DNA of 64,000 nucleotides, from NCBI RefSeq assembly GCF_042159835.1, contig NZ_JBBVGT010000003.1, positions 248,001 to 312,000 of the forward strand. Reading direction: 5' to 3'. The DNA comes from Albibacterium profundi (GTDB lineage Bacteria > Bacteroidota > Bacteroidia > Sphingobacteriales > Sphingobacteriaceae). The notes below the pieces were generated by a model. The model was not told the DNA's origin. It saw only the letters and a program-made list of their open reading frames with translations, and did no database searches. The position numbers and the translations under genes are program-made. Shown in pieces: positions 15,991-25,508 of this stretch; within the stretch, counting starts at the first letter, position 1, and each line of letters starts with the position of its first letter.

Positions 15991-18774
15991 ATGAAGTACC
16001 TTAGATTTGCAGTCCTATTAATAATCGCCACCTGTTTTTTTGATAATGCTTTTGCGCAGCTTGATAAGATCCCCGTGGGTCAGACATTAGGAGAACCGAA
16101 GAAAGTTGAAGAAAAACCCGTGGTGTTAACAGACAGTATCGCGGTTACTGCGCTCGTTGAAAAAAACAACGAACTTATCACGAACGTTCCCTCAGAGAAA
16201 ATCCATATTCATTTCGATAAACCTTATTATGCTGTGGGCGATACCATTTGGTTCAAAGCCTATCTTACTTCGATACAAAATATTCCATCACCCCTGAGTA
16301 AGATTGTTTATGTTGACATTATTAGTGAAAAAGATTCACTGATGGAAAGTGTCATGTTGCCTGTTATTAATAGCAGCGCACATAGCAGTATCCCTCTAAA
16401 TCACCTCAACTATAAGCAGGGGAATTATCGAATTCGCGCTTATACGAAATGGATGTTGAATTTCGACGAATCATATTTTTTTCACAAGACGCTGTTGGTC
16501 GGAAATTCAATTAACAAGGATATTCTAACGCATATTACCTTCAATAGCGACCGAAGCGACAAGTCGGTTAAAGTTAAGGCAACCCTTCAATTTAAAGATG
16601 AACAGAACCTTCCCTTGGCAAATAAGCGTGTGGACTGGGAAGCGCTGGTCGATTTCGATCGGGCAGGCCGAGGCCGGGGTAACACGAACGCACAAGGAAT
16701 CTTGACCGTAGAATTTAACAGCTCCTCTGATGTCGATTTGAGTCGCGGAAAACTAATCACGAATATCGAACTGGATAATAAAACTGTTGAAACTGTCTTT
16801 CCTTTAGAAAAAGCGGCTCCAAAAAAAGATGTTCAGTTTTTCCCTGAGGGCGGTGATTTGATAGACGGCATTCCGACGGTTGTCGCATTTAAGGCGATTC
16901 AGCCGGACGGTCTGGGGGTTTCTGCTCGTGGCGAGATTGTTGATTCAAAAGGCGCGAGCATCGCAACGATAAATTCCCAGCATTTAGGAATGGGGAAATT
17001 TAACATGACGCCGAAGCTAGGTGAGACTTATTTTGCCGAGATGACTTTTGCAGATGGAAGCAGTGCCACCTATAGTTTGCCGGAAGTTAAGGCTGAGGGA
17101 GTGACGCTCACCGTAGACGGTAAAGACCCCAATAATTTGAGAATATTGATTCAAATGAACCCCGCTTTTGTAGAAAAGAATAGAAATAAGGGCTTTTATG
17201 TGGTCGGTCGTAACGGTGGTGTAGTTTACTATGCGGCTCAAAGCGGGATACGAAACACCGAATTCTCTTCTACCATACCGAAGATGAATTTTCCATCCGG
17301 AGTTGTTCAGTTAAGTGTGCTGGCATCAACGGGTCAGACACTCGCCGAGCGTCTAGTGTTTGTTCGGCGTCCCGATACTTTAACCATGAACCTAACGGCA
17401 GATAAAGAGTCGTATGGTCCGCGTGAGGCCGTAAAGATGGCACTCGATATTGGAAATACAGAACAGGATTCAAGTCTGGGTAATTTCTCAGTATCCGTTA
17501 TCGACGAGACAAAAGTTCCGGTAAATGAAGATAAAGAGACCACCATATGGAGCAGTATTCTCTTGAGTTCGGAAGTTCAGGGTTATATTGAAAAACCCAA
17601 TTATTATTTTCATGATGTCAATGAAAAGAAGCTAGAAGATTTGGATCTTCTGCTCATGACTCAGGGTTATCGGAAATACAAATACAGCGATATTGCCCTC
17701 GGAAAAATGCCTAACATTCGGATGTTGCCGGAACAGAGCTTGACAGTTTCAGGCACCATTAGACGTGCCGATGGTATGCCTTTGGCAAATGGCCGACTTT
17801 TATTGCAGATTCCTGAAAATTCGTTTTACAAAGATGGGACTACAGATGATCAGGGTCGGTTCAACTTCACCAACCTTGCATTTAAAGACTCCTTACAAGT
17901 AGTTATTAATGCACGTAACAATTTGAATTCTGAAAACTTAATGATTATGGTGGATGGGGAACCTTTCCCGACCATAACAAAGAATATAAATAAGGCAGAT
18001 GAATTGCTTAATATCGATAGTGCTTTGCAAACCTATTTAAAAAACAACCGAATGATGAACAGTACGGGTTTCTTGTTGAGAGAAGTGGAGATCGAAGCCC
18101 GGCAGACCAGAAAACCTAGCCATCGTGACCATGCTGCACTGAGTGGTTTAAGCATGATGCCAGACTATACGATCCAAGGAACAAATCTTGGTGGTTGTAA
18201 TAACCTGTTGAATTGTGTTTCGGGAATGATGGGTTTAACCTATGTCGATAATATGTTGTACCTAACCAGTGTGTATAACAGTGGAGGGCGAGTACCGGTT
18301 GAAATTTACGTAAATGGCATGCCGGTAGATGTTACCTATCTATATGGTGTTCAGCCCTCGATGGTTGAGTCTATTGAGATCTTTAAAGACGACGGCTTGA
18401 CAGGCATTAATCAGCGCTCAAATACCATGGGGGTAGTGGTTGTCAACATGAAAGAAGTAAAAACCCAAAAACTAACTGCGCAACAGATCAAGGAACTCTT
18501 CCCGCCATCCAATATGCTAACCTTTAATCCAAAGGGCTTTGCAGAGGAACGACAGTTTTATGTTCCTAAATACAGCGGCCCAAGAACCTCTTTACAGTCG
18601 CAAGACATTCGTACTACCATTCATTGGAATCCGATTTTGCTAACGGATGAAAAAGGGCATGCAGAATTTGAGTATTATACGGCCGATGATCCCGGCACGT
18701 ATCGGGTGGTTGTGGAAGGATTAGACGAGAACGGATCCTTAGGAAGGAAGGTCTATCGTTTCCAAGTCAAGTAA
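15991..18774 (+). CDS. Large secreted protein with MG2-like and TonB-plug domains
   Basis: A 927-residue protein with a signal peptide ending NAFAQ. Near residue 70 a macroglobulin MG2-like domain begins (IHIHFDKPYYAVGDTIWF), followed by several more beta domains (QFFPEGGDLIDGIPTVVAF). A carboxypeptidase-like insert comes near residue 590. Near residues 745-825 there is a plug-like domain (VEIYVNGMPVDVTYLYG, VESIEIFKDDGLTG) with no beta-barrel after it. Proteins of this type are common in Bacteroidota and often listed as TonB-dependent receptor plug or MG2 proteins. They are thought to sit at the outer membrane, but their job is unclear. It is co-oriented with the AraC regulator 10 nt upstream. 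Confidence 0.85.
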   Translation: MKYLRFAVLLIIATCFFDNAFAQLDKIPVGQTLGEPKKVEEKPVVLTDSIAVTALVEKNNELITNVPSEKIHIHFDKPYYAVGDTIWFKAYLTSIQNIPSPLSKIVYVDIISEKDSLMESVMLPVINSSAHSSIPLNHLNYKQGNYRIRAYTKWMLNFDESYFFHKTLLVGNSINKDILTHITFNSDRSDKSVKVKATLQFKDEQNLPLANKRVDWEALVDFDRAGRGRGNTNAQGILTVEFNSSSDVDLSRGKLITNIELDNKTVETVFPLEKAAPKKDVQFFPEGGDLIDGIPTVVAFKAIQPDGLGVSARGEIVDSKGASIATINSQHLGMGKFNMTPKLGETYFAEMTFADGSSATYSLPEVKAEGVTLTVDGKDPNNLRILIQMNPAFVEKNRNKGFYVVGRNGGVVYYAAQSGIRNTEFSSTIPKMNFPSGVVQLSVLASTGQTLAERLVFVRRPDTLTMNLTADKESYGPREAVKMALDIGNTEQDSSLGNFSVSVIDETKVPVNEDKETTIWSSILLSSEVQGYIEKPNYYFHDVNEKKLEDLDLLLMTQGYRKYKYSDIALGKMPNIRMLPEQSLTVSGTIRRADGMPLANGRLLLQIPENSFYKDGTTDDQGRFNFTNLAFKDSLQVVINARNNLNSENLMIMVDGEPFPTITKNINKADELLNIDSALQTYLKNNRMMNSTGFLLREVEIEARQTRKPSHRDHAALSGLSMMPDYTIQGTNLGGCNNLLNCVSGMMGLTYVDNMLYLTSVYNSGGRVPVEIYVNGMPVDVTYLYGVQPSMVESIEIFKDDGLTGINQRSNTMGVVVVNMKEVKTQKLTAQQIKELFPPSNMLTFNPKGFAEERQFYVPKYSGPRTSLQSQDIRTTIHWNPILLTDEKGHAEFEYYTADDPGTYRVVVEGLDENGSLGRKVYRFQVK

Positions 18775-18780
18775 ATTAGA

Positions 18781-18838
18781 AAAGCTCGATACTAACAAAG
18801 GCCATCGTATTTGATGGCCTTTATTAGTATCGAGCTTT
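18781..18838. terminator. Long nested hairpin terminator between converging genes
   Basis: An outer 15-bp stem (18781-18795 with 18824-18838) continues, after one mismatch, into a 10-bp inner stem (18797-18806 with 18813-18822) around a 6-nt loop. It sits between converging stops at 18774 and 18866 and should act in both directions. U-runs are short. Confidence 0.75.
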
Positions 18839-18865
18839 AGATGAACTCAGTAAAACGATATTCTT

Positions 18866-20539
18866 CTAATTCAATGATGGATCGTGAAGTGACAAGTCGC
18901 GGCCAGTTGGCTTCGTAGCCCAGTCGAATTCCATAGCATTGACCTGATCAAACCTAGGAGCAAAGCTCTGAGAAGAAGTAATATCCATCAGTGTTTTGTA
19001 AGCCTGAGGATAAGGCATCTTTAGTAGGCTGCCTGTAGCCACATACGGATAAGTGTCTAAGTATGTCTGCACTTCCTTCGGTGAAACTCGGCGATTGATA
19101 TGCGCGCGGTGCAACTTATCTGGATCTGTTATGCCAGCAGCACCCATAAGGTCGCAAGCACTTTTAACGGTTTCGTAATGGTAATTAGCAACGCGAACTT
19201 TCTTCACCCCAACCACTAGACCTTTGGTCAATTTAGGATCTTGAGTAGCAATGCCGACAGGGCATGTGTTTTTATTGCACTCTAATGCCTGTATGCAGCC
19301 CAGAGCCATCATCATTCCTCTTGCGCTGTAACACAGGTCAGCGCCGAGAGCTATGTTTTTGACTAAGTCGAAACCAGTTGTCACCTTACCTGAAGCGATG
19401 ATTTTAATATGTTTCTTCAAGTTGAAACCGGTTAATGAATCATAAACAAAGGCTAGAGCATCCCGTAAAGGCATTCCAACCGAGTTGGAGAACTCCAAAG
19501 GCGCTGCACCTGTACCGCCTTCGCCGCCGTCAATTGATATGAAGTCCGGATACGTGTCCGTTTCAATCATCGCTTTACAGATTGCAATAAACTCATGTTT
19601 CTGACCGATACACATTTTGAATCCGACTGGCTTTCCGTTTGATAAAGCACGTAATTGTTTGATGAATTTCATCAGTTCAATCGGGTTCGAAAATGCTTTA
19701 TGGCTAGGGGGAGAGGCCACTTCTTTACCAACCTCAACCGAGCGGATGCGGGCGATCTCTTCGTTTACTTTCGCTGCAGGCAATAGTCCTCCATGTCCGG
19801 GTTTCGCACCTTGCGAGAGTTTAACCTCAATCATTTTAACATTGGGCGTGGCTGCCTTTTCGGCAAATAGCTCAGGATTAAAATTGCCATCCGGATAGCG
19901 GCAACCGAAATAACCTGTACCAATCTGCCAAATTAGATCCCCACCACCTTGTAAGTGATAGTCACTCAATCCTCCTTCCCCAGTATTATGAGCAAAGCGA
20001 CCAATTCGAGCACCCTCATTTAGTGCCAAAATAGCATTCTTGCTAAGTGAACCATAGCTCATCGCTGAGATGTTAAACAAGCTTGCCGAATACGGCTGCG
20101 TGCATTCAGGGCCACCTATCAAAACCCTTGGTAGCTCGGTAATCTTAGAATTGTCAAAGGCGTTTAGGCTGTGACTAAGCCATTCATAATTATTGTCATA
20201 AACATTCAGCTGCGTACCAAATGCAATGGTGTCAATCTCTTTTTTTGCACGTTGGTAAATAACACTTCTGTCCAAGCGGTTAAACGGTCGTCCGTTGGTA
20301 TCGCTCTCAATAAAATACTGATAAATTTTAGGACGTAAGTCTTCCATCACATAGCGTAGTCTACCAGCCACCGGAAAGGTTCGACGAATGGCTTTCTTGG
20401 ATTGAGTCATATCAATGACCCCCATGACAACAAGTGGTAAAATGATTACGAAGAGCCAGAGAGCTGACGGCCACCAATAGGCTGCGATGGATACGGTTAG
20501 AATCGATAGCGCAGACAAAACAACAAAACTTCTTCTCAT
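18866..20539 (-). CDS. FMN-binding glutamate synthase-like protein
   Basis: A 557-residue protein with two N-terminal membrane helices (residues about 5-45) followed by a glutamate synthase central/FMN domain. Seen are the FMN barrel segments SAMSYGSLSKNAILALNEGA, QGAKPGHGGLLPAAKV and ISIDGGEGGTGAAPLEF. The iron-sulfur ligand run CIQALECNKNTCPVGIATQ (C-x5-C-x4-C) is also present. It lacks the glutaminase domain of true GltB, so it would need free ammonia or another donor, or catalyse a different FMN/Fe-S redox step. It stands alone, with no gltD nearby. The membrane anchor and stand-alone form are typical for this subfamily in many bacteria. Confidence 0.92.
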   Translation of the reverse strand: MRRSFVVLSALSILTVSIAAYWWPSALWLFVIILPLVVMGVIDMTQSKKAIRRTFPVAGRLRYVMEDLRPKIYQYFIESDTNGRPFNRLDRSVIYQRAKKEIDTIAFGTQLNVYDNNYEWLSHSLNAFDNSKITELPRVLIGGPECTQPYSASLFNISAMSYGSLSKNAILALNEGARIGRFAHNTGEGGLSDYHLQGGGDLIWQIGTGYFGCRYPDGNFNPELFAEKAATPNVKMIEVKLSQGAKPGHGGLLPAAKVNEEIARIRSVEVGKEVASPPSHKAFSNPIELMKFIKQLRALSNGKPVGFKMCIGQKHEFIAICKAMIETDTYPDFISIDGGEGGTGAAPLEFSNSVGMPLRDALAFVYDSLTGFNLKKHIKIIASGKVTTGFDLVKNIALGADLCYSARGMMMALGCIQALECNKNTCPVGIATQDPKLTKGLVVGVKKVRVANYHYETVKSACDLMGAAGITDPDKLHRAHINRRVSPKEVQTYLDTYPYVATGSLLKMPYPQAYKTLMDITSSQSFAPRFDQVNAMEFDWATKPTGRDLSLHDPSLN

Positions 20540-20790
20540 GATAAGTGTTGCATTAGTAGAGTGTTAATAAATGATATATCAAATCGGATGCGAAATTAGG
20601 CAAGCTTTTGTTAATTTGCTAATTTTTGCAATTAATTTGACTGTATTATTATCAATATATTAAAAATTGGGCAGGTGTGTGGCGTATCGGTCGTAAAGCT
20701 CGTTATGTTTTTAAACCTGAATTTTAAAACTTTTTCAATAAATAGCTGTTCTACAGTTTTATTTAAGCATTACTATCAACGTTAATACCA

Positions 20791-21030
20791 ATGAAAACAT
20801 TACAATTAGAAATTCACGATCCATCAGTTCTAGCGAAAATTCAAGAGATGGCAGAGTCCGGCCTCGTGTCAATTAAGCAATTAGGCGAGGAGGGTTTTAT
20901 GGCTCGAGTAAATAAATTTAGGAATCAGGCGGAAAGTAATATCCCGACTGCAGAAGACATCCGTAAGGATCTGCAAGTCGTAATGCACAGCATTATTCCA
21001 AGCCGAAAATATTTTAAAATACGCTTTTAA
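20791..21030 (+). CDS. Small hypothetical protein
   Basis: A 79-residue frame (MKTLQLEIHDPSVLAKIQEM...) with charged, helical character, a near-perfect ATG context and a terminator hairpin just after the stop. The middle (GEEGFMARVNKFRNQAESN, IPTAEDIRKDLQVV) resembles the short helical antitoxin-like proteins found alone in Bacteroidota, but no toxin gene follows. The basic C-terminus (SRKYFKIRF) looks abrupt and may be a shortened end. I assign no function. Confidence 0.55.
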   Translation: MKTLQLEIHDPSVLAKIQEMAESGLVSIKQLGEEGFMARVNKFRNQAESNIPTAEDIRKDLQVVMHSIIPSRKYFKIRF

Positions 21031-21038
21031 TACTCGAG

Positions 21039-21060
21039 CGGAGCGTTAGCTCCGTTTCTT
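21039..21060 (+). terminator. Rho-independent terminator after the small gene
   Basis: GC-rich stem CGGAGC/GCTCCG (21039-21044 with 21049-21054), tetraloop GTTA, then TTTCTTCTTTC. It starts 9 nt after the stop of the 79-residue gene. Confidence 0.75.
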
Positions 21061-21093
21061 CTTTCTAGTCGTCCTTTACTTCTGAAAATTGAG

Positions 21094-21139
21094 ATAGTAT
21101 TTTCATGTATATTTTTTTGATATGTATTTAAAATACTAT
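21094..21139. promoter_or_regulatory. Inverted repeat upstream of the uronate operon
   Basis: Arms ATAGTATTTT (21094-21103) and AAAATACTAT (21130-21139) are perfect 10-bp partners 26 nt apart, ending 52 nt before uxaB. It could be a repressor operator for the hexuronate genes or an mRNA hairpin. AT-rich composition raises the chance of coincidence. Confidence 0.4.
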
Positions 21140-21190
21140 AAATTTAAAAATCACTAGATAAATCTAAATCAGTTAAGAAGTACAAGCAAG

Positions 21191-22639
21191 ATGACAAAAC
21201 TCAGTCGTTCCTCGATCGAGGGAACCGAATCAACTAATCCAGAAAAAGTATTACAGTTTGGAACCGGGGTTCTATTGCGCGGTTTGCCGGATTATTTCAT
21301 CAATAAAGCGAACAGACAAAATATTTTTAACGGTGATATTGTCATTGTTAAATCTACAAATAGAGGCGGTACAGATGAGTTCTCCGATCAAGACAACTTA
21401 TATACCATTCATATTAAAGGAATTGAGGACGGCGAAGAAATAGAGAAAATAGAACTTGTAACATCCATTAGCCGGGTATTATCTGCCTCCAAAGATTGGG
21501 ATGAGATAAAAAAGCTTGCGGTATCTGACGATTTAAAGGTTATTATCTCGAACACCACAGAGGTGGGGATAGAATTAAAAGAAGATGATCTTTTGTCGGC
21601 TAATCCTCCGTTATCGTACCCGATGAAGTTAACTGCACTTTTATGGGCTCGGTATCAGTATTTCAAAGACAATTCTGAGGGTAAGGGTCTAGTTGTTTTA
21701 CCGACTGAGTTGATCAGCGAAAACGGGAAGGTATTAAAAGATATCGTACTGCGCTTAGCGGAGATCAACAAGTTGGGTGCTGGCTTTATCGATTGGCTTC
21801 AAAAAGAGAACCATTTCTGTAATACGCTTGTCGATCGCATCGTTCCTGGGAAGTTGTCTGCCGAAGGACAACAGCAAGCCATCGAGGAATTAGGCTATGT
21901 TGACGACTTAGCTATCATGGCCGAGCCTTTTAGGTTGTGGGCTATTGAAACAAGTAGTGAAAAAGTAAAAGATATACTATCGTTCTCTCAAGCAGATGAT
22001 GGCATAATTATAAGCCCTGATATCACCAAGTTCAAAGAATTAAAACTACGTTTACTAAACGGAAGCCATACGTTCTCTTGTGCTTTAGCCATTCTGAGTG
22101 GATTTATCACTGTGAACGAAGCCATGCAGGATACTGACTTCCTGAACTACATGGATAAGCTTCTGAATAAAGAGATTGTCCCGTCCATCGTCGGTCCCGC
22201 CATCAGTGAAGCGGATGCTAGTGAGTTCGCAAAAAGTGTAATCGACCGGTTTAGCAATCCTTTTCTAAATCATCAATGGCAAAGTATTAGCCTTAATTAC
22301 ACATCGAAAATGGAGCTGCGAAATCTGCCTCTGATAGAGTCTTTTACCCAGCGTAAACAAGCTGTTCCTCAGTGTATGGCTTTGGGCTTTGCTGCCTATT
22401 TGCTTTTATTAAAGCAACAGAGCAATGTTCAAGATGCACATGCACCGCGCATACATCAATTATGGAAGGAGAACTCAACAGAGCAGCTCGTGGACAATGT
22501 CTTGGGCGTCGAAGAATTTGGGCTAACTAAGCTTAAATCCAATAACGGTTTTGTTGATGCCGTTAAACAATATATCAACGATTTAGAAAACGAAGATCCA
22601 AAAGTCGTTATTAAACAATTGAATCAGTCACATAGCTAG
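21191..22639 (+). CDS. uxaB: Tagaturonate reductase (altronate oxidoreductase)
   Basis: A 482-residue NAD-dependent enzyme of the mannitol dehydrogenase family that reduces D-tagaturonate to D-altronate. The nucleotide-binding start VLQFGTGVLLRGLPDYFI and the catalytic pattern KLRLLNGSHTFSCALA (K-x4-N-x2-H) are both present, and NTTEVGIELKEDD is typical of UxaB. Length matches E. coli UxaB (483). It opens a same-strand cluster with uronate isomerase (6 nt later), a hexuronate transporter and an aldolase, which strongly supports the call over a fructuronate reductase. Confidence 0.93.
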   Translation: MTKLSRSSIEGTESTNPEKVLQFGTGVLLRGLPDYFINKANRQNIFNGDIVIVKSTNRGGTDEFSDQDNLYTIHIKGIEDGEEIEKIELVTSISRVLSASKDWDEIKKLAVSDDLKVIISNTTEVGIELKEDDLLSANPPLSYPMKLTALLWARYQYFKDNSEGKGLVVLPTELISENGKVLKDIVLRLAEINKLGAGFIDWLQKENHFCNTLVDRIVPGKLSAEGQQQAIEELGYVDDLAIMAEPFRLWAIETSSEKVKDILSFSQADDGIIISPDITKFKELKLRLLNGSHTFSCALAILSGFITVNEAMQDTDFLNYMDKLLNKEIVPSIVGPAISEADASEFAKSVIDRFSNPFLNHQWQSISLNYTSKMELRNLPLIESFTQRKQAVPQCMALGFAAYLLLLKQQSNVQDAHAPRIHQLWKENSTEQLVDNVLGVEEFGLTKLKSNNGFVDAVKQYINDLENEDPKVVIKQLNQSHS

Positions 22640-22645
22640 CAGTTC

Positions 22646-24055
22646 ATGAAAAAATTCCTCAACGAAAACTTTTTGCTAACAACCAAAACTTCAGAAACAC
22701 TGTATCATGATTATGCTGCGAAGATGCCCATTATCGACTACCATTGCCATCTGCCGCCTGAACAAATAGCCGAAAACACACAATTTGAAAACCTCACTCA
22801 GGCTTGGCTCTACGGGGATCATTATAAATGGCGTGCCTCAAGAGCCAATGGAGTTGATGAGAGTTATATAACCGGTTCACAGTCCGATCGTGAGAAATTT
22901 AGAAAGTGGGCAGCTACCGTGCCTTATACATTAAGAAATCCACTTTACCACTGGACCCATCTTGAATTGCAGCGTTATTTTGGCATCACAGAACTTCTAA
23001 ATGCTGAAGGCGCTGATCGTATTTATGATGAATGCTCGGAAAAACTTCGGTCTCCCGAATACAGCGTTCGGTCTTTATTGAAAAAGATGAATGTTCGCAT
23101 GGTTTGTACAACGGACGATCCTGCCGACACATTGGCCCATCACCAAAAAATTAAGGATGACGGGTTTGATATACCCGTATTGCCTGCATTTCGGCCAGAC
23201 GCAGCTATGAACCTAGATGACAATGCGAAATTCATTGTGTATCTACAAAAGCTAGAAGCCGTTACTGATCGGTCTATTACGAGCTATGCAGACTACCTAG
23301 ACGTATTAAAGAGTCGCCATGATTATTTCGCAGAAATGGGATGTTCGGTTTCCGATCATGGGTTAGAATATATTTGCGCCGACGATTATACAGAAAGTGA
23401 AATAAGTCAAATATTCGATCGTGCACTTATCGGCAGTCAGACTACCAGAGAAGAAAGCAGTAAATTCAGATCAGCCATGCTGCTTCAATTTGCTGAATGG
23501 GATGCAGAAAAGAACTGGGTGCAGCAATATCACTTAGGAGCGTTACGAAATAATAACACAAGAAAACTAGCCGAGCTGGGACCAGATACCGGCTGGGATT
23601 CGATGGGCGACTTTGAACAGGGGCGAAGTCTTGCCAGATTTCTCAACAAGCTAGAAGCCAATAATAAGTTGGCTAAAACCATCTTATATAATCTCAATCC
23701 TAGAGACAATGAACTATTCGCCACCATGACGGGCAATTTTAACGATGGCTCGGTCGTTGGTAAAATGCAATATGGCTCCGCTTGGTGGTTTATGGATCAG
23801 AAAGACGGAATGATTCGACAAATAAATACCCTCTCCAATATGGGACTGATCAGCCGTTTTATTGGTATGCTTACTGATTCCAGAAGCTTTCTTTCCTTTC
23901 CAAGACACGAATATTTCCGACGCATTTTATGCGACCTGTTTGGCACAGAGATCGAAAATGGGGAATTACCGGATGATATAGAAATGATCGGATCCACTAT
24001 TCAAGATATATGCTTCAATAATGCAAAAACATATTTTGGATGGGACAATCTATGA
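22646..24055 (+). CDS. uxaC: Uronate isomerase
   Basis: A 469-residue amidohydrolase-fold enzyme converting D-galacturonate to D-tagaturonate and D-glucuronate to D-fructuronate. The metal-site motif MPIIDYHCHLPPEQIAEN (H-x-H), NVRMVCTTDDPADTLAHHQ and the late LTDSRSFLSFPRHEYFRR are family signatures. Length matches E. coli UxaC (470). It starts 6 nt after uxaB, implying coupled expression; its product is the substrate of UxaB. Confidence 0.97.
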   Translation: MKKFLNENFLLTTKTSETLYHDYAAKMPIIDYHCHLPPEQIAENTQFENLTQAWLYGDHYKWRASRANGVDESYITGSQSDREKFRKWAATVPYTLRNPLYHWTHLELQRYFGITELLNAEGADRIYDECSEKLRSPEYSVRSLLKKMNVRMVCTTDDPADTLAHHQKIKDDGFDIPVLPAFRPDAAMNLDDNAKFIVYLQKLEAVTDRSITSYADYLDVLKSRHDYFAEMGCSVSDHGLEYICADDYTESEISQIFDRALIGSQTTREESSKFRSAMLLQFAEWDAEKNWVQQYHLGALRNNNTRKLAELGPDTGWDSMGDFEQGRSLARFLNKLEANNKLAKTILYNLNPRDNELFATMTGNFNDGSVVGKMQYGSAWWFMDQKDGMIRQINTLSNMGLISRFIGMLTDSRSFLSFPRHEYFRRILCDLFGTEIENGELPDDIEMIGSTIQDICFNNAKTYFGWDNL

Positions 24056-24102
24056 CAAGTACCAAATTTTTAAAACCAACGACCACAAAGTAAACTGATA
24101 TT

Positions 24103-25491
24103 ATGACTCCCTCCAAAACAATAGGCAAGTACAGGTGGACAATCTGTACCTTATTATTTCTCGCTACAACCATCAACTATTTAGATCGCCAAGTACTCAG
24201 TCTCCTGCACCCGATACTGGAGGAAGAGTTTGGATGGTCGAATACTGACTACGCCAACATCACTGCTGTATTCCAATTCGCCTATGCTATCTCGATGGTT
24301 TTCGCCGGTCGAATCATTGACAAATTGGGAACTAAATGGGGTTATGCGCTAGCCTTGATTTTATGGTCTGTTGCTGCTGCACTTCATGCTTATGCCCTGC
24401 CTATTGGTGACGGCGTCGCATCCATCTTAACAGCATTTGGAATCAGTGGCGTATCCGTTTCCGTAATGGGTTTTATTGTAGTCCGTGGTTTACTGGGAGT
24501 TGGTGAAGCAGGCAACTTTCCTGCGGCTGTAAAAGCTACAGCTGAATATTTTCCGAAGAAAGAGCGATCTTTCGCAACCGGTATATTCAATTCCGGAACC
24601 ACCATCGGAGCTGTTTTAGCGCCGTTAACAGTGCCTATCATGGCACAGACATGGGGTTGGCAGAGCACCTTTATCGCCGTTGGTTTAGCTGGTCTCCTTT
24701 GGTTGATTCTCTGGTTCATATTTTATCAAGCACCGGAAAAACAAAAGCGACTTTCCAAAGAGGAATATGATTACATCCATAGCGATGATCCGGTTGTTCC
24801 AGCGGAGGGCGAAGCTAAAACAGCAGAAAACGTAGTAGTTAAGCGTAGAATGTGGGCCAAATTATTAACCTACAGACAAACTTGGGTTTTCGCAGTAGGT
24901 AAACTCATTACTGATGGCGTGTGGTGGTTCTTCCTCTTCTGGCTGCCTTCTATACTTCATTCCGAGTATGGGATGTCGACTACCGACATGATGGTACCGC
25001 TAGCTGTTTTATACGCATTAACCATGATAGGAAGTATCGGTGGGGGTTGGTTTCCGACTCATTTTATCAATAAAGGATATAATGCATACGAAGGACGTAT
25101 GAAAGCAATGCTAATCATAGCCTTTATCCCTTTGGTCGTATTAGGCGCCCAACCCTTAGGAGAGTTTAGCTATTGGTGGGCCATTGTACTGATCGGTATC
25201 GGTGCTTCCGCACACCAAGCTTGGTCTGCAAATTTATTCACCATCGCTTCTGATCTGTTTCCAACCAAAAGCGTAGGTTCCGTAACAGGAATTGGTGGCA
25301 TGCTAGGCGGTATCGGCAGTGCCTTATTCAGCAAGTCGGCCGGAGCCTTATTTGATCATTACGAAAGCTTAAATGATATCCACACAGGCTATACTATTAT
25401 GTTTGCCGTGTGTGCATTTGCTTATCTTTTTGCATGGATTCTGATGAAAGCCTTAGTGCCCAAAATGAAAGTAGTAGATTTAGACAAATAA
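24103..25491 (+). CDS. exuT: Hexuronate MFS transporter
   Basis: A 462-residue inner membrane protein of the anion:cation symporter family of MFS. The first helix reads TTINYLDRQVLSLLHP, a family hallmark, followed by GRIIDKLGTKWGYALALI and GLLGVGEAGNFPAAVKA. About 12 helices are expected with a central loop near residues 210-250. Its place between uronate isomerase and the KDPG-type aldolase points to galacturonate and glucuronate uptake. ExuT is the closest characterised relative by context; a wider sugar acid range is possible. Confidence 0.88.
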   Translation: MTPSKTIGKYRWTICTLLFLATTINYLDRQVLSLLHPILEEEFGWSNTDYANITAVFQFAYAISMVFAGRIIDKLGTKWGYALALILWSVAAALHAYALPIGDGVASILTAFGISGVSVSVMGFIVVRGLLGVGEAGNFPAAVKATAEYFPKKERSFATGIFNSGTTIGAVLAPLTVPIMAQTWGWQSTFIAVGLAGLLWLILWFIFYQAPEKQKRLSKEEYDYIHSDDPVVPAEGEAKTAENVVVKRRMWAKLLTYRQTWVFAVGKLITDGVWWFFLFWLPSILHSEYGMSTTDMMVPLAVLYALTMIGSIGGGWFPTHFINKGYNAYEGRMKAMLIIAFIPLVVLGAQPLGEFSYWWAIVLIGIGASAHQAWSANLFTIASDLFPTKSVGSVTGIGGMLGGIGSALFSKSAGALFDHYESLNDIHTGYTIMFAVCAFAYLFAWILMKALVPKMKVVDLDK

Positions 25492-25508
25492 AACTTATTT
25501 TATAAACA

